The translations under genes were made by a program, and so were the position numbers. A stretch of DNA of 64,000 bases from contig NZ_RAPE01000002.1 of assembly GCF_003651245.1 (NCBI RefSeq), forward strand, positions 744,001-808,000, read 5' to 3'. The DNA is from Roseovarius spongiae. GTDB lineage: Bacteria; Pseudomonadota; Alphaproteobacteria; Rhodobacterales; Rhodobacteraceae. Below, piece after piece: positions 53,912 to 63,133 of the stretch (positions are counted from its first letter, which is position 1; the number at the start of each line of letters is the position of its first letter). The notes below the pieces were generated by a model. The model did not search any database. It worked only from the letters and a program-made list of their open reading frames with translations, and was not told where the DNA came from.

Positions 53912-54367
53912 TCAGGCGCAGGAACTGGCGGACTGGATGTCGTCCAGCGCCTCGACCGCCGCGTCGAGCGAAAGCAGGATCGAGGCGTGCCGGTTCTTGT
54001 AGTCGCGCGCCGGCTGCAACACCTCGAGCGCGTCGAAGGGCGGCGCGGGGGGCGGGCCGCCCTCCTTCAGCATCGCCTTGAGCGAATCGCGCGCCGCGCG
54101 CACCTGGTCCTCGGTGCAGCCGACGATCGCGCCGCCCACCACGCTCGCCGCGGCCTGGCCGAGCGCGCAGGCCTTCACCTCCTGCCCGTAATCGGCGACC
54201 AGCCCGTCGCGCAGCGACAGGTCCACCGTCACGGTCGATCCGCACAGCGGCGCGCGGCGTTTCACCGTCGCATCCGGGTCCTCGAGCCGGGTGAGCCGCG
54301 GAATGTCCGCGGCGAGCCCGAGGATGCGGGCCGAGTAGAGCTTGATCATGTCGCTTTCGCCGCTCAT
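53912..54367 (-). CDS. IscU/NifU-like Fe-S cluster scaffold protein
   Basis: A 151-residue member of the IscU/SufU family that assembles nascent Fe-S clusters. The cysteine ligands appear in [14 protein letters not shown] (in place of the usual NPxCGD), [20 protein letters not shown], and a Cys in the terminal SASSCA. The Asp normally following the first Cys-Gly is replaced by Ser, so cluster stability may differ. ATG 54367 gives [12 protein letters not shown]. Next to hisI (divergent) and the small membrane protein. Confidence 0.87.
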   Translation of the reverse strand: MSGESDMIKLYSARILGLAADIPRLTRLEDPDATVKRRAPLCGSTVTVDLSLRDGLVADYGQEVKACALGQAAASVVGGAIVGCTEDQVRAARDSLKAMLKEGGPPPAPPFDALEVLQPARDYKNRHASILLSLDAAVEALDDIQSASSCA

Positions 54368-54448
54368 GGCATGTCCTTCCGGTCTTTCCCTTCCGGGGTT
54401 CATTGCATAGGTAAGACGCCATGCGCCCGATGCCAAAGGAAATCTGCC

Positions 54449-54811
54449 ATGCGTTTTGATCCGTCGAGCCTGAAATACGACGCCGCCGGCCTCATTCCCG
54501 CCATAGCGCAGGACGCGGGGACGGGCGAGGTGCTGATGCTCGCCTGGATGAACGCCGAGGCCGTGGCGCGCACGCTGGCGACCGGGCGGGTCACCTACTG
54601 GTCGCGCTCGCGCGCCGCCCTCTGGGTCAAGGGCGAGACGAGCGGCCATGTGCAGAAGCTGGTCGAGATGCGCCTTGATTGCGATCGCGACTGCCTGCTT
54701 TGCCGGGTCGACCAGACGGGGCCAGCCTGTCATACCAATCGGCGGAGCTGCTTTTACACCAGCGTCAGCGACGGCGTCGAGACCGAGATCATGACGCCCG
54801 AGCCGGGCTGA
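54449..54811 (+). CDS. hisI: Phosphoribosyl-AMP cyclohydrolase
   Basis: Third step of histidine synthesis: opens the adenine ring of phosphoribosyl-AMP. The 120-residue single-domain enzyme shows [56 protein letters not shown] with the zinc-binding cysteines, and [10 protein letters not shown]. There is no fused HisE domain and no other his gene nearby. The ATG at 54449 is the family start. Confidence 0.95.
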   Translation: MRFDPSSLKYDAAGLIPAIAQDAGTGEVLMLAWMNAEAVARTLATGRVTYWSRSRAALWVKGETSGHVQKLVEMRLDCDRDCLLCRVDQTGPACHTNRRSCFYTSVSDGVETEIMTPEPG

Positions 54812-54845
54812 GCCGCCATTCCGGGCACTCTCACCAGCAAACGGA

Positions 54846-55688
54846 TCAGGAGAGGCCGACCATCCGCCGGACATCGGCGGGCGTGGCGTCCCCTGCGCGG
54901 TAGGTGGCGATGGCGCGGGCGTCGTCGCGCTTGGCGAGCCGCTTGCCCGCCGCGTCGCGGATCAGGCGGTGGTGATGATAGATAGGCGTCGGCAACTCGA
55001 AAAGACGTTGCAGCAGCACCTGGAGCGCAGTGAAGTCGAGCAGGTCGGCGCCGCGGATCACGTGACTGATCTCCTGAAGCGCATCGTCGAGCGTAGAGGC
55101 AAGCAGGTAGGACGCGGTGGCGAGTTCCTTGCGCCCCAGCACCGGGTCGCCGGATAGAGGGATGAGCGTTTCGGCGCGAGTCTCCTGCGCGCCGGCGTGA
55201 TCGGGGCCGGTTTCGGTCCAGCAAAGCGGCGCGCGCCCGATGGCGCGGAAGGCGCGGCGGAGGTCGAGGCGCAGCGCGTCGCCGGGGCGGCGGCTCTCCA
55301 TGCTGCGGCCCCGGCACGTCCCGGGGTAGACGGCGACGGGCGCGCCTTCCTGCGGGGCGGATTGCGCGGCGCGGATATCGGCGCGCGAGCAGGAGCAGGG
55401 GTAGAGCAGCCCGCGATCGGCAAGGACGGCAAGCGCCGCGTCGTAGCGCGCGAGGTGATCGGACTGGCGCAGCAGCGGCTCGGGCCAGGACAGGCCGAGC
55501 CAGCGCAGATCGTCGTATATCTGCGCCTCCCATTCGGGGCGTGAACGTTCGGTATCCGTATCCTCGATCCGCAACAGGAAGGTCCCGCCCTCGGCGCGCG
55601 CCATGTCATGGGCCAGCAGGGCCGAATAGGCATGCCCAAGGTGCAGCGGCCCGGTCGGAGACGGGGCAAAGCGGGTGACGAATCTCAC
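54846..55688 (-). CDS. gluQ: tRNA glutamyl-Q(34) synthetase GluQRS
   Basis: A truncated glutamyl-tRNA synthetase paralogue that attaches glutamate to queuosine 34 of tRNA-Asp. The 280-residue protein has the HIGH-type motif FAPSPTGPLHLGHAYSALLA, LLRIEDTDTERSRPEW, a zinc site starting YPCSCSR, and KRLAKRDDARAI in place of KMSKS. The anticodon-binding domain is absent, as expected. It uses the base that Tgt (11.1 kb) introduces. Its ATG overlaps the stop of the methyltransferase gene by four bases. Confidence 0.93.
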   Translation of the reverse strand: MRFVTRFAPSPTGPLHLGHAYSALLAHDMARAEGGTFLLRIEDTDTERSRPEWEAQIYDDLRWLGLSWPEPLLRQSDHLARYDAALAVLADRGLLYPCSCSRADIRAAQSAPQEGAPVAVYPGTCRGRSMESRRPGDALRLDLRRAFRAIGRAPLCWTETGPDHAGAQETRAETLIPLSGDPVLGRKELATASYLLASTLDDALQEISHVIRGADLLDFTALQVLLQRLFELPTPIYHHHRLIRDAAGKRLAKRDDARAIATYRAGDATPADVRRMVGLS

Positions 55689-56299
55689 GCTTTTTCAACG
55701 ACGTAAACTGTTGATTTCAGGTCCTGGCCTGGCAGATGGTCGCCGTGCTCGACGCTCAGCAGCCGCGCCGCGCCGCTGTCGAGCCACTGGTTCAGCCGGC
55801 CTTCATGCCGGGCGTCGGCAAGGGCGTGATCGTTGAAGCTGAACACCAGAAGCGCGTCGCGGGCAAGCGCGTTCATCAGCAGGTCGAGCGTTTCGGGCGG
55901 CGCCGCGCCGGGGCCGATCACGCCGATGGCGGCGATAGCGCGATGGCTGCCGGGTGTGACGGGGGCGGGCGCGTCGAGGTCGAGAAGGTCGAGATTGCGG
56001 TAAAGCGCCTTCTCGCGGGCGCGTTCCAGCATGTCGGCGCTGGGGTCCATGCCGTCGATGACGCGGTAGCCCGCCGCCGCCAGGGCAAGGCCCGAAAGGC
56101 CCGTGCCGCAGCCGAAGTCGAGGATCGGGGCGTCCGGTTCCGGCAGTTTCTCCCAAAGCGCCGCGGCGCATCGCCCGGGCGTCGCATAGCCGTTCTCGGC
56201 GATTTCCGCCTCGTAGCTGGCCGCCCAGGCGTCGTAGAGCGCCCTGGTTTCTCGCGGGGATTGGTCGCCGTAGATCTTGTCCAGGAATTTATCGGTCAT
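55685..56299 (-). CDS. Class I SAM-dependent methyltransferase
   Basis: A 204-residue methyltransferase with motif I ILDFGCGTGLSGLALAAAGY, motif II MDPSADMLERAREKAL, and AIAAIGVIGPGAAPPETLDL as the motif IV region. The substrate is not identifiable. It precedes gluQ with a four-base overlap and follows trmFO by 12 bases, so a tRNA-related substrate is possible but unsupported by any motif. The N-terminal YDAWAASYEAEI is common in small-molecule methyltransferases. Confidence 0.85.
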   Translation of the reverse strand: MTDKFLDKIYGDQSPRETRALYDAWAASYEAEIAENGYATPGRCAAALWEKLPEPDAPILDFGCGTGLSGLALAAAGYRVIDGMDPSADMLERAREKALYRNLDLLDLDAPAPVTPGSHRAIAAIGVIGPGAAPPETLDLLMNALARDALLVFSFNDHALADARHEGRLNQWLDSGAARLLSVEHGDHLPGQDLKSTVYVVEKA

Positions 56300-56311
56300 G
56301 GAGACAGGAAA

Positions 56312-57676
56312 TCATACTGGCTGTGGCGCGTCCAGCCTGCCATGGGCGAGCCACCCGCGCCATGCCGCCTTGGCGCGGTCGGTATAGGCCTTGTAGCGGT
56401 CGCGGCGTCCCCGCCGCCCGCCCCTCAGACCCTCGACCGGACGAAAGAGGCCGAAATTCACGTTCATGGGCTGAAAGGTCTTGGCCTCCGCGCCGCCGGT
56501 GATGTGATGGATGAGCGCGCCCATCGCGCTATCCTGCGGCGGCGCGGGCAGGGGCGCGCCGAGGATCTCGGCGGCGGCCATGCGCCCGGCGAGAAGGCCC
56601 ATCGCGGCGGATTCGACATAGCCCTCGACCCCGGTGATCTGGCCCGCAAAGCGGATATTGGGGCGCGAGCGCAGGCGCATCTGCGCGTCGAGCAGCGTGG
56701 GCGAATTGAGGAACGTGTTGCGGTGGATCCCACCCAGCCGGGCAAAGCGCGCGTTCTCCAGCCCCGGGATCATGCGCAGCACCTCGGTCTGTGCGCCGTA
56801 TTTCATTTTCGTCTGGAATCCCACGATGTTGTAAAGCGTTCCTAACGCGTTGTCGCGGCGCAACTGAACCACCGCCCAGGGCTTAACGTCGGGCTGGTGC
56901 GGATTGGTGAGGCCGACGGGCTTCATCGGGCCGTGGCGAAGCGTTTCGCGCCCGCGCTCGGCCATCACTTCGATCGGCAGGCAGCCGTCGAAATAACCGG
57001 CGGTTTCGCCCTCGTGGAACTCGGTCTTGGGCGCGGCGAGTAGGGCGTCGATGAAAGCCTCGTAGGTGGCGCGGTCCATCGGGCAGTTGAGATAGGCGGT
57101 GCGCTCTTCCTCGGTTTCGCCCTTGTCATAGCGCGACTGCATCCAGGCGCGGGTCATGTCGATGCTGTCGAAATGCACGATGGGCGCGATGGCGTCGAAG
57201 AAGGCCAGCGCCTCGGCGCCCGTCTCGGCGGCGATGGCGCGGCCCAGCCCCTCGGAGGTGAGCGGCCCGGTGGCGATGATCCAGTGGCCGCTGGCGGGCA
57301 GCGCGTCGATCTCGCCCGTCTTGACCGAGACATTGGGATGCGCGCGCAACCGTTCCGTCACCATGCGCGCGAAGGGATCGCGATCCACGGCGAGCGCGCC
57401 GCCGGCGGGCAGGCGATGCGTGTCCGCCGCCTGCATGATGAGGCCATCCGCCGCGCGCATTTCCCAGTGCAGCAGGCCCACCGCGTTCTGTTCATCGTCG
57501 TCCGAGCGGAACGAGTTGGAGCAGACCATTTCCGCGAGGTCGCCGGTGCGATGGGCGAAGGTCGCGACCTTGGGGCGCATCTCGTGGATGACCACGGGCA
57601 CGCCCATGTTGGCGGCCTGCCAGGCGGCTTCGGACCCGGCCATGCCGCCGCCGACGATATGCAATGTCTCTGTCAT
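56312..57676 (-). CDS. trmFO: Folate/FAD-dependent tRNA (uracil-54-C5)-methyltransferase TrmFO
   Basis: Makes ribothymidine at position 54 of tRNA using methylenetetrahydrofolate and FADH2. The 454-residue flavoprotein shows the FAD loop [32 protein letters not shown], the GPLTSEGL segment, [15 protein letters not shown] with the conserved Cys, and [20 protein letters not shown]. The start codon overlaps the end of the decayed cytochrome gene, so trmFO may have relied on a promoter near or within that relic. Confidence 0.96.
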   Translation of the reverse strand: MTETLHIVGGGMAGSEAAWQAANMGVPVVIHEMRPKVATFAHRTGDLAEMVCSNSFRSDDDEQNAVGLLHWEMRAADGLIMQAADTHRLPAGGALAVDRDPFARMVTERLRAHPNVSVKTGEIDALPASGHWIIATGPLTSEGLGRAIAAETGAEALAFFDAIAPIVHFDSIDMTRAWMQSRYDKGETEEERTAYLNCPMDRATYEAFIDALLAAPKTEFHEGETAGYFDGCLPIEVMAERGRETLRHGPMKPVGLTNPHQPDVKPWAVVQLRRDNALGTLYNIVGFQTKMKYGAQTEVLRMIPGLENARFARLGGIHRNTFLNSPTLLDAQMRLRSRPNIRFAGQITGVEGYVESAAMGLLAGRMAAAEILGAPLPAPPQDSAMGALIHHITGGAEAKTFQPMNVNFGLFRPVEGLRGGRRGRRDRYKAYTDRAKAAWRGWLAHGRLDAPQPV

Positions 57677-57997
57677 GAGCCGGCATCTAAGCCATCCGAA
57701 CGGGTTTTGAAAGGCTCAGGAGGGCGATGCGCGAACGCGCGGTCGGGCGCGCCCAGCCGCCCGGTGTGCGCGAGCGGGTTCTCGAGCGACGCGAGGAACG
57801 CGAGGATGTCCGACGCATCACAGGATCGGTTCGAAGAACAAATTCCGGCCCAGGAGCACCGAAATCGCTCCTGGAACCGGGAAATCGTCATGGGTCACTG
57901 CGCCGGGCAGGTCGGCGGCCAGAGAGAGGCTGGCCTGGAGGGACACGAAGCCGACGGCGACCAGTAATCTACCAAGAAATAGCCCCGCGTATTCCAC
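57673..57997 (-). pseudogene. Decayed di-heme cytochrome c peroxidase/MauG-like gene (internal deletion)
   Basis: Two pieces in different frames. The 5' piece (57997 to about 57812) reads as a hydrophobic leader, then DLPGAVTHDDFPVPGAISVL and GRNLFFEPIL, the start of mature cytochrome c peroxidase/MauG family proteins, and hits a stop exactly where SGNRNISCATCH would be expected. The 3' piece (about 57814 to 57673) reads DASDILAFLASLENP and GRLGAPDRA, like their C-termini. Everything between, including both heme CxxCH motifs, is gone. The remaining 325 bases cannot make a functional enzyme. The identification rests on short matches. Confidence 0.55.
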
Positions 57998-58099
57998 TTG
58001 AAAAGAATTACTTGCAAAGTTGAGGCGATTAATTTGGCGAAGGCGGAAATGGTGCGGCCTGGAACTGGAAACAATCTTCGGCGCGCGTCCATCGCACGG

Positions 58100-58885
58100 T
58101 TACTGGTCCCAGTCGGGCGGGCGTTTCTGGATGAAGGCGTCGATGCCCTCGGCGGTGTCGCGCCAGAGCATGTTCTCGACCATCACCGCGCCGGTATGGG
58201 CGTAAGCGGCGTCAAGCGGCATCTCGAGCTGGGCGTAGAAAGCCTCCTTGCCGATGCGCACCGCCGCTCCGAGCTTGCCGGCGATGGTCTCGGCCAGCGC
58301 GAGCGCCTCCGCCTCGAGCCGCTCGGGCGGGACCGCACGGTTGATCAGGCCCAGCTCGACCGCGCGGTCGGTGTCGATGAAGGCGCCAGTGGTCAGCATC
58401 TCGAAGGCCGCCTTGCGCGGGACGTTGCGGCTCAGCGCGACCATCGGGGTCGAGCAGAACAGGCCGATATTGACCCCGTTGACGCCAAAGCGCGTTCCCG
58501 TCGCTGCGATGGCGAGGTCGCAGGACGCGACCAGCTGGCAGCCCGCCGCGGTGGCGATGCCGTGCGGGGCGGCGATCACCGGCTGGGGCAGGGCGCGGAT
58601 CGCCAGCATGACTGCGGCGCAGCGGTCGAACAGGTCCTTGAAATAGGCGCGCCCGCCGTCCTCGGCCTGCCGCCCCATGGTCATTTCCTTGAGGTCGTGG
58701 CCCGCGCAGAACGCCTTGCCCGCGCCCGAGAGCACGACGGCGCGGGTGTCCTTCTGCTCGGTCAGTCGCGCGAATTCGTCGCGCAGCGCCGCCAGCATCG
58801 CGTCGCTCAGCGCGTTGAGCCGCTCGGGCGCGTTCATCGTCAGATGGGCGACAGCGCCGTGGTCGGTGCGGGTAAGGATTGCCAT
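58100..58885 (-). CDS. Enoyl-CoA hydratase/isomerase family protein
   Basis: A 261-residue crotonase-fold protein: VAHLTMNAPERLNALSDAML, the oxyanion-hole segment GAGKAFCAGHDLKEM, and IAAPHGIATAAGCQLVASCD. At the two positions that carry catalytic glutamates in true hydratases, it has a Ala-Ala-Gly-Cys context and no clear Glu. It may therefore be an ECHDC3-like or other crotonase rather than a classical beta-oxidation hydratase. Stands alone, divergent from the thioesterase gene, which may share its acyl-CoA substrates. Confidence 0.87.
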   Translation of the reverse strand: MAILTRTDHGAVAHLTMNAPERLNALSDAMLAALRDEFARLTEQKDTRAVVLSGAGKAFCAGHDLKEMTMGRQAEDGGRAYFKDLFDRCAAVMLAIRALPQPVIAAPHGIATAAGCQLVASCDLAIAATGTRFGVNGVNIGLFCSTPMVALSRNVPRKAAFEMLTTGAFIDTDRAVELGLINRAVPPERLEAEALALAETIAGKLGAAVRIGKEAFYAQLEMPLDAAYAHTGAVMVENMLWRDTAEGIDAFIQKRPPDWDQ

Positions 58886-58943
58886 CTTGCCACTCCTTCT
58901 TTCCTGAGGTCAGTTGTAGCGGCGCGCGCAAAAGGAGGGAAGT

Positions 58944-59366
58944 ATGGGTTTGAAGATGACGAGCGCGGAGCTGGCAGCGTTCCTTGACGCGGAATTCCCG
59001 CAGGTGGAGGGCCAGTTCGCCATTGAGGATCTCGGCGAGATGCGCATCACCACCCGTCTGATCGTGGGTGAACAGCACCTGCGCCCGGGCGGCACCGTCT
59101 CGGGGCCGTCGATCTTTGCGCTGGCGGATGTGTCGGTCTACCTCGCCGTGCTGGCGATGATCGGGCCGCAGGGGCTGGCGGTGACGACGAACTGCTCGAT
59201 CGATTTCATGCGCAAGCCCGGATCGGGCGTCGATCTCATTGCCGAGTGCCGCCTGCTCAAGCTCGGGCGCGTGCTTGCGGTGGGCGACGTGCTGATCCAT
59301 TCCGAAGGCGAAACGGCCCCGGTGGCCCGCGCCAGCCTCACCTATTCGATCCCGCCGGCGCGATAA
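58944..59366 (+). CDS. PaaI family acyl-CoA thioesterase (hot-dog fold)
   Basis: A 140-residue hot-dog thioesterase: LRPGGTVSGPSIFALADVSV holds the helix with the catalytic Asp (ALAD), and TTNCSIDFMRKPGSG with DVLIHSEGETAPVARASLTY completes the fold. It hydrolyses acyl-CoA esters; the preferred chain is unknown. GGAGGGA precedes the ATG. It is divergent from the enoyl-CoA hydratase gene. A small GGTAT/ATACC hairpin follows at 59372-59385, which could weakly terminate transcription. Confidence 0.88.
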   Translation: MGLKMTSAELAAFLDAEFPQVEGQFAIEDLGEMRITTRLIVGEQHLRPGGTVSGPSIFALADVSVYLAVLAMIGPQGLAVTTNCSIDFMRKPGSGVDLIAECRLLKLGRVLAVGDVLIHSEGETAPVARASLTYSIPPAR

Positions 59367-59433
59367 TGTGGGGTATTTTGATACCTATTTTGCAAGATGC
59401 TGAAAACAAATACATAAACCTTGCTCGCCCTGC

Positions 59434-59461
59434 TTGACGTGGCGCATGGCGCGTTTATAAC
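59434..59461 (+). promoter_or_regulatory. Promoter of the rplM-rpsI operon
   Basis: TTGACG (59434-59439) and TATAAC (59456-59461) with a 16-base spacer. The following leader of about 55 bases contains GGCGCC and TGGCGTCA words that can fold into a hairpin, where L13 autoregulation is known in other bacteria. Confidence 0.7.
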
Positions 59462-59522
59462 CCGGCCATCACGTCTGGCGCCCCGATGGCGTCAACAGGA
59501 CACGACATAGGGTTTCCCGACA

Positions 59523-59987
59523 ATGAAGACATATTCTGCAACTCCGGCAGATATCGAGAAGAAATGGATCATCATCGACGCCGAGGGCGTCGTGCTGGGC
59601 CGTCTCGCCTCGATCATCGCCACCCGCCTGCGCGGCAAGCACAAGGCGTCCTTCACCCCGCACATGGACATGGGCGACAACGTCATCGTCATCAACGCCG
59701 ACAAGGTCCAGCTGACCGGCAAGAAGCGTGACAAGCCGAACTACTGGCACACCGGCCATCCCGGCGGGATCAAGTCGCGCACCACGGGCGAGATCCTCGA
59801 AGGGGCGCATCCCGAGCGCGTGGTCATGCAGGCCGTCAAGCGCATGCTGCCCGGCAACCGCCTGAACCGCCGTGTGCTGACCAACCTGCGCGTCTATGCA
59901 GGCGCCGAGCATCCCCACGAGGCGCAGAGCCCCGAAGTGCTGGATGTGAAGAACATGAACTCCAAGAACACGCGGGTGGCATACTGA
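59523..59987 (+). CDS. rplM: 50S ribosomal protein L13
   Basis: Early-assembling large-subunit protein. The 154 residues include [54 protein letters not shown] and [20 protein letters not shown] with [12 protein letters not shown]. Slightly longer at the C-terminus than the E. coli protein, as usual in alphaproteobacteria. Its stop overlaps the rpsI start by one base; the pair has its own promoter and terminator. Confidence 0.98.
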   Translation: MKTYSATPADIEKKWIIIDAEGVVLGRLASIIATRLRGKHKASFTPHMDMGDNVIVINADKVQLTGKKRDKPNYWHTGHPGGIKSRTTGEILEGAHPERVVMQAVKRMLPGNRLNRRVLTNLRVYAGAEHPHEAQSPEVLDVKNMNSKNTRVAY

Positions 59988-60484
59988 TGGCTGAAGAAAT
60001 CAAAACGCTCGAAGGCCTCGAAGAGGTTGTTACCGAGAATATCGGCGGCGTCCAGGGCGTCGAATCCGAGGTGACCCGCGAACCCGTCCGCGACGAGTTC
60101 GGTCGCGCCTACGCCACCGGCAAGCGCAAGGACGCGGTCGCCCGCGTCTGGATCAAGCCGGGGTCGGGCAAGGTCACCGTGAACGGCAAGGAGATGAACG
60201 TCTATTTCGCGCGTCCCGTGCTTCAGATGATCCTGCGCCAGCCCTTCACCGTGTCGGGCACCGAGGACCAGTTCGACGTGATGGCCACCGTCAAGGGCGG
60301 CGGGCTCTCGGGGCAGGCCGGCGCGGTCAAGCACGGCGTGTCCAAGGCGCTTCAGCTCTATGACCCAAGCCTGCGCGCGTCGCTCAAAGCGGCCGGGTTC
60401 CTGACCCGCGACAGCCGCGTGGTCGAACGCAAGAAATACGGCAAGGCCAAGGCGCGCAAGAGCTTCCAGTTCTCCAAGCGCTGA
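59987..60484 (+). CDS. rpsI: 30S ribosomal protein S9
   Basis: Small-subunit protein whose C-terminal tail contacts the P-site tRNA. The 165 residues have an alphaproteobacterial N-terminal extension of about 35 residues, then [61 protein letters not shown] and the conserved end SKR. Co-translated with rplM. Confidence 0.98.
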   Translation: MAEEIKTLEGLEEVVTENIGGVQGVESEVTREPVRDEFGRAYATGKRKDAVARVWIKPGSGKVTVNGKEMNVYFARPVLQMILRQPFTVSGTEDQFDVMATVKGGGLSGQAGAVKHGVSKALQLYDPSLRASLKAAGFLTRDSRVVERKKYGKAKARKSFQFSKR

Positions 60485-60503
60485 TCGGTTTCGCAAGATC
60501 GGG

Positions 60504-60536
60504 AAAGGGGCTGCCTGCGGGCGGCCCTTTTTGTTT
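60504..60536 (+). terminator. Intrinsic terminator after rpsI
   Basis: GGGCTGCC pairs with GGCGGCCC (one G-T pair) around a TGCG loop, flanked by AAA and followed by five Ts. Confidence 0.85.
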
Positions 60537-60574
60537 TCAACCGTGCGCCAGTGGCGGGCGGGGACCTTCGGCGA

Positions 60575-60597
60575 GGATATTTTTCCGCCAGAAGAAG
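60575..60597 (+). repeat. Copy 2 of the dispersed GGATATTT ... AGAAGAAG element
   Basis: GGATATTT at 60575 followed after seven bases by AGAAGAAG, between the rpsI terminator and the tetR stop. It resembles the element at 28124 in order and spacing. Confidence 0.4.
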
Positions 60598-60609
60598 CAG
60601 GGGGCGGGT

Positions 60610-61227
60610 CTAGGTATCCGGGGGCAGCAGGCCGAGCCCGCGCAGGTAGATGCCGATCCCCGACTCCAGCAGGTCCTCAGGCGGGTAGGGCGCGCGCGTC
60701 CCCGGCGAGCCGCGCGCGAAGAGTTCGACGACGCCGTGGCTCAGCGCCCAGATATGGGCCGAGAACATCGCCGGCGGCGGGCGTTTCGCCGGCGGGATGT
60801 GCTGCGACAGGTCGGCGGCGGCCTGTTCGAGAACCGCGCGCGCGCGGTTGGCGGCCGCGGCGAGATCGGCGTTGCGGTTGACCGAGACGCCGCTTTCGAA
60901 CATGGCGATGTAGTGGCCCGGATGGCGGCGCGCGAAGGCGAGGTAGGCGCGCCCCGTCGCCTCGAACGCGGCGAGCGCCGAGGGCTGGCCGCCGTCATAG
61001 GCGTATTGCATGAGTTCGGCGAAGATTTCGTAGCCCTGGCGCGCCGCCTCGGCGATCAGATCGTCGCGGCCGGCGAAGTGGCGATAGACCGCCGCCGGGG
61101 TCACGCCCGCCTGCCTGGCCGCCTCGGTGAGGGTGAAGCCCGTGGGCCCCTTGGCCTCGATCAGCGAGAGCGCCGCCTCGACCAGCGCCTGGCGCAGGTT
61201 GCCGTGGTGGTAGCCGCGTTTAGACAT
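60610..61227 (-). CDS. TetR/AcrR family transcriptional regulator
   Basis: A 205-residue regulator. The N-terminal helix-turn-helix is clear: [40 protein letters not shown] and [16 protein letters not shown]. The C-terminal domain (TetR_C_33-like) binds an unknown ligand. ATG 61227 is preferred and overlaps the end of ppk2 by 8 bases, so it is co-expressed with ppk2 and may regulate it or the neighbouring hydrolase. That link is inference. Confidence 0.88.
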   Translation of the reverse strand: MSKRGYHHGNLRQALVEAALSLIEAKGPTGFTLTEAARQAGVTPAAVYRHFAGRDDLIAEAARQGYEIFAELMQYAYDGGQPSALAAFEATGRAYLAFARRHPGHYIAMFESGVSVNRNADLAAAANRARAVLEQAAADLSQHIPPAKRPPPAMFSAHIWALSHGVVELFARGSPGTRAPYPPEDLLESGIGIYLRGLGLLPPDT

Positions 61228-62089
61228 GCCACAGCGCGGGGCCGCCGCAGATTTGCGCGTCGATTGCTCCGATCGCGCCCGCGTCCTTCTGCGCGTAGGC
61301 GACGCGGTGCAGCACCGTGCGGATCGCGGCAAGTCGCGCGCGGCGCTTGTCGTCGGCGCGGATGACCGTCCAGGGCGCAGCGTCCGTATGGGTGCGCGCC
61401 AGCGTCTCGGCGATGGCGTCGGAATAGGCGCCCCAGCGCGCCAGGCCCTCGACGTCGATCCGACTCAGCTTCCATTGCTTGAGCGGATCGCGTTCGCGCG
61501 CAAGGAAGCGGCGCAACTGTTCGGCGCGCCCGACATTCAGCCAGAACTTGACGAGCACGATGCCGTCATCGGTCAGCATCCGCTCGAAATCGGGCGCCTG
61601 CCGAAAGAACCGCTCGCGTTCGGCATCGGTGCAGAAGTCGAACACCTTTTCCACGACCCCGCGATTGTACCAGCTGCGGTCGAAGAACACGATCTCGCCC
61701 GCCGCGGGCAGGTGATCGATGTAGCGCTGGAAATACCATTGCGTGCGTTCGGTGTCCGAGGGCTTGGGCAGCGCCACGACGCGCGCGCCGCGGGGATTGA
61801 GGTTTTCGCGGAAGCGTTTGATCGCGCCGCCCTTTCCGGCCGCGTCGCGCCCCTCGAAGACTAGCGCGACGCGCGCGCCGCTTTCCTTGACCCAGGCCTG
61901 GAGCTTGCCCAGTTCGATCTGCAGCCTTTCAAGGTCGCGGCGGTAGGTCTTGCGCGGCAGACGCGCGGGATGGGGATAGCCGGGATCGAGGATGTCGCCC
62001 CGCTTCGCGCCGCGGATCGCGTGGCGCAGATCCTCGGGCGCGAGGTCGTTGAAATAGGCGGTGATCGCGCCATCGAAGGGCAGGGTCAT
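61220..62089 (-). CDS. ppk2: Polyphosphate kinase 2
   Basis: Transfers phosphate between polyphosphate and nucleoside diphosphates or monophosphates. The 289-residue single-domain class I PPK2 shows Walker [21 protein letters not shown], the lid segment [20 protein letters not shown], Walker [20 protein letters not shown] and [20 protein letters not shown]. The ADP versus GDP preference cannot be read from sequence. No ppk1 or ppx is nearby. Overlaps tetR. Confidence 0.94.
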   Translation of the reverse strand: MTLPFDGAITAYFNDLAPEDLRHAIRGAKRGDILDPGYPHPARLPRKTYRRDLERLQIELGKLQAWVKESGARVALVFEGRDAAGKGGAIKRFRENLNPRGARVVALPKPSDTERTQWYFQRYIDHLPAAGEIVFFDRSWYNRGVVEKVFDFCTDAERERFFRQAPDFERMLTDDGIVLVKFWLNVGRAEQLRRFLARERDPLKQWKLSRIDVEGLARWGAYSDAIAETLARTHTDAAPWTVIRADDKRRARLAAIRTVLHRVAYAQKDAGAIGAIDAQICGGPALWHV

Positions 62090-62130
62090 CGGCTGGTCCT
62101 TTTGCGCGGCACTATGGCGGCTGCGCGGAA

Positions 62131-63108
62131 CTAGCGCAATCCGGCCCGGGCGGCGGCGCGGTCAATCGCGGCGACGCTGGCGGCGGGATCGGCGTGGTGC
62201 GGCATGTGGCCGACGCCGTCCAGCCGGGTCAGGCGCGCATCGCGCAACTGATCGACCAGCACTTCGGAATGAATGGACAGGCCGACGGTGGCGTCGGCGG
62301 CGCCGTGCAGGATCTCGACCGGCATGGTCAGCGCGTCGCGGTAACGTTGCGACATCTCCACGATATGCGGGCGCAGGGTGCGGACCTGTTGACCGTTGGC
62401 GCGCAGCGCCGCGCGGCGCAGGGTGAGGCCCGGACCGATGTGGTTCGCATAGCCCGCTGGCGCGGGCTGCGGCGCGAAGACGCCTTCGAGCGCGCTCTCG
62501 ATCTGCGCCTTGCTTGCAAGCGCGGTGATGGCCGGAACGACGACTGCGCCGCCGAGCGCCGACCCGGTCACGTCATAGAAAAACCCGAGATCGCCGGGCC
62601 AGGGGTTCGACACGGGGGCGAGGAGGACCAGCGCGGCGGTGTCGTCGGGCCGCGAAAGCCCCCAGGCCAGCGCCACCGCCCCGCCGTAGGAATGGCCCAG
62701 CACGATCGGGTTGCGCACCCCCAGCCGGTCCGCCGCCGCCTGGAGAAGCGCGGCCTGCTCCTGTGGGCTCTCGCCCTGCGCGCCGCCGGGGCCGCCGTAG
62801 CCGGGCAGGCGCCCGGTCCAGCCCAGGCCGGGGCGGTCGAAGGCGATGACGCGGTAGCGTTCGGTGAGCCGCCCGGTCAGCTGGTAGGTGAAATCGCGCA
62901 GGTTGCCGCCCGCGCCGTGGATCAGCACGAGGTCAGGACCGGAGCCGCGCACCCAGGCGTGCACGCGCGTGCCGTCCACGTCGATCAGCCGGCCGACGGG
63001 CGGATAGGCGCGCTGCGCCTCGCGCTCGCGCTTTTGCGTCAACGCGGCACAGCCCGCGATCAGCATGAGCAGCGTCCCAAGCGCGATCCACGTCATCCTG
63101 GCCAGCAT
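62131..63108 (-). CDS. Alpha/beta hydrolase lipoprotein
   Basis: A 325-residue alpha/beta hydrolase with a lipoprotein signal (membrane stretch, then the lipobox LIAGC, Cys about residue 20). The fold shows [31 protein letters not shown], the nucleophile elbow [14 protein letters not shown] with catalytic Ser, and the late His in DGVGHMPHH. The substrate is unknown. AGGAG precedes the ATG at 63108. It lies 25 bases downstream of metA on the same strand and could be in its operon. Confidence 0.87.
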   Translation of the reverse strand: MLARMTWIALGTLLMLIAGCAALTQKREREAQRAYPPVGRLIDVDGTRVHAWVRGSGPDLVLIHGAGGNLRDFTYQLTGRLTERYRVIAFDRPGLGWTGRLPGYGGPGGAQGESPQEQAALLQAAADRLGVRNPIVLGHSYGGAVALAWGLSRPDDTAALVLLAPVSNPWPGDLGFFYDVTGSALGGAVVVPAITALASKAQIESALEGVFAPQPAPAGYANHIGPGLTLRRAALRANGQQVRTLRPHIVEMSQRYRDALTMPVEILHGAADATVGLSIHSEVLVDQLRDARLTRLDGVGHMPHHADPAASVAAIDRAAARAGLR

Positions 63109-63133
63109 CGCCGGCTCCTCTCTCGGTTGCCGT

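Noticed and set aside
57895..58092. A 65-codon minus-strand ORF overlapping the cytochrome relic
   Set aside because: It is in a different frame from the piece that resembles cytochrome c peroxidases and has no recognisable content of its own.
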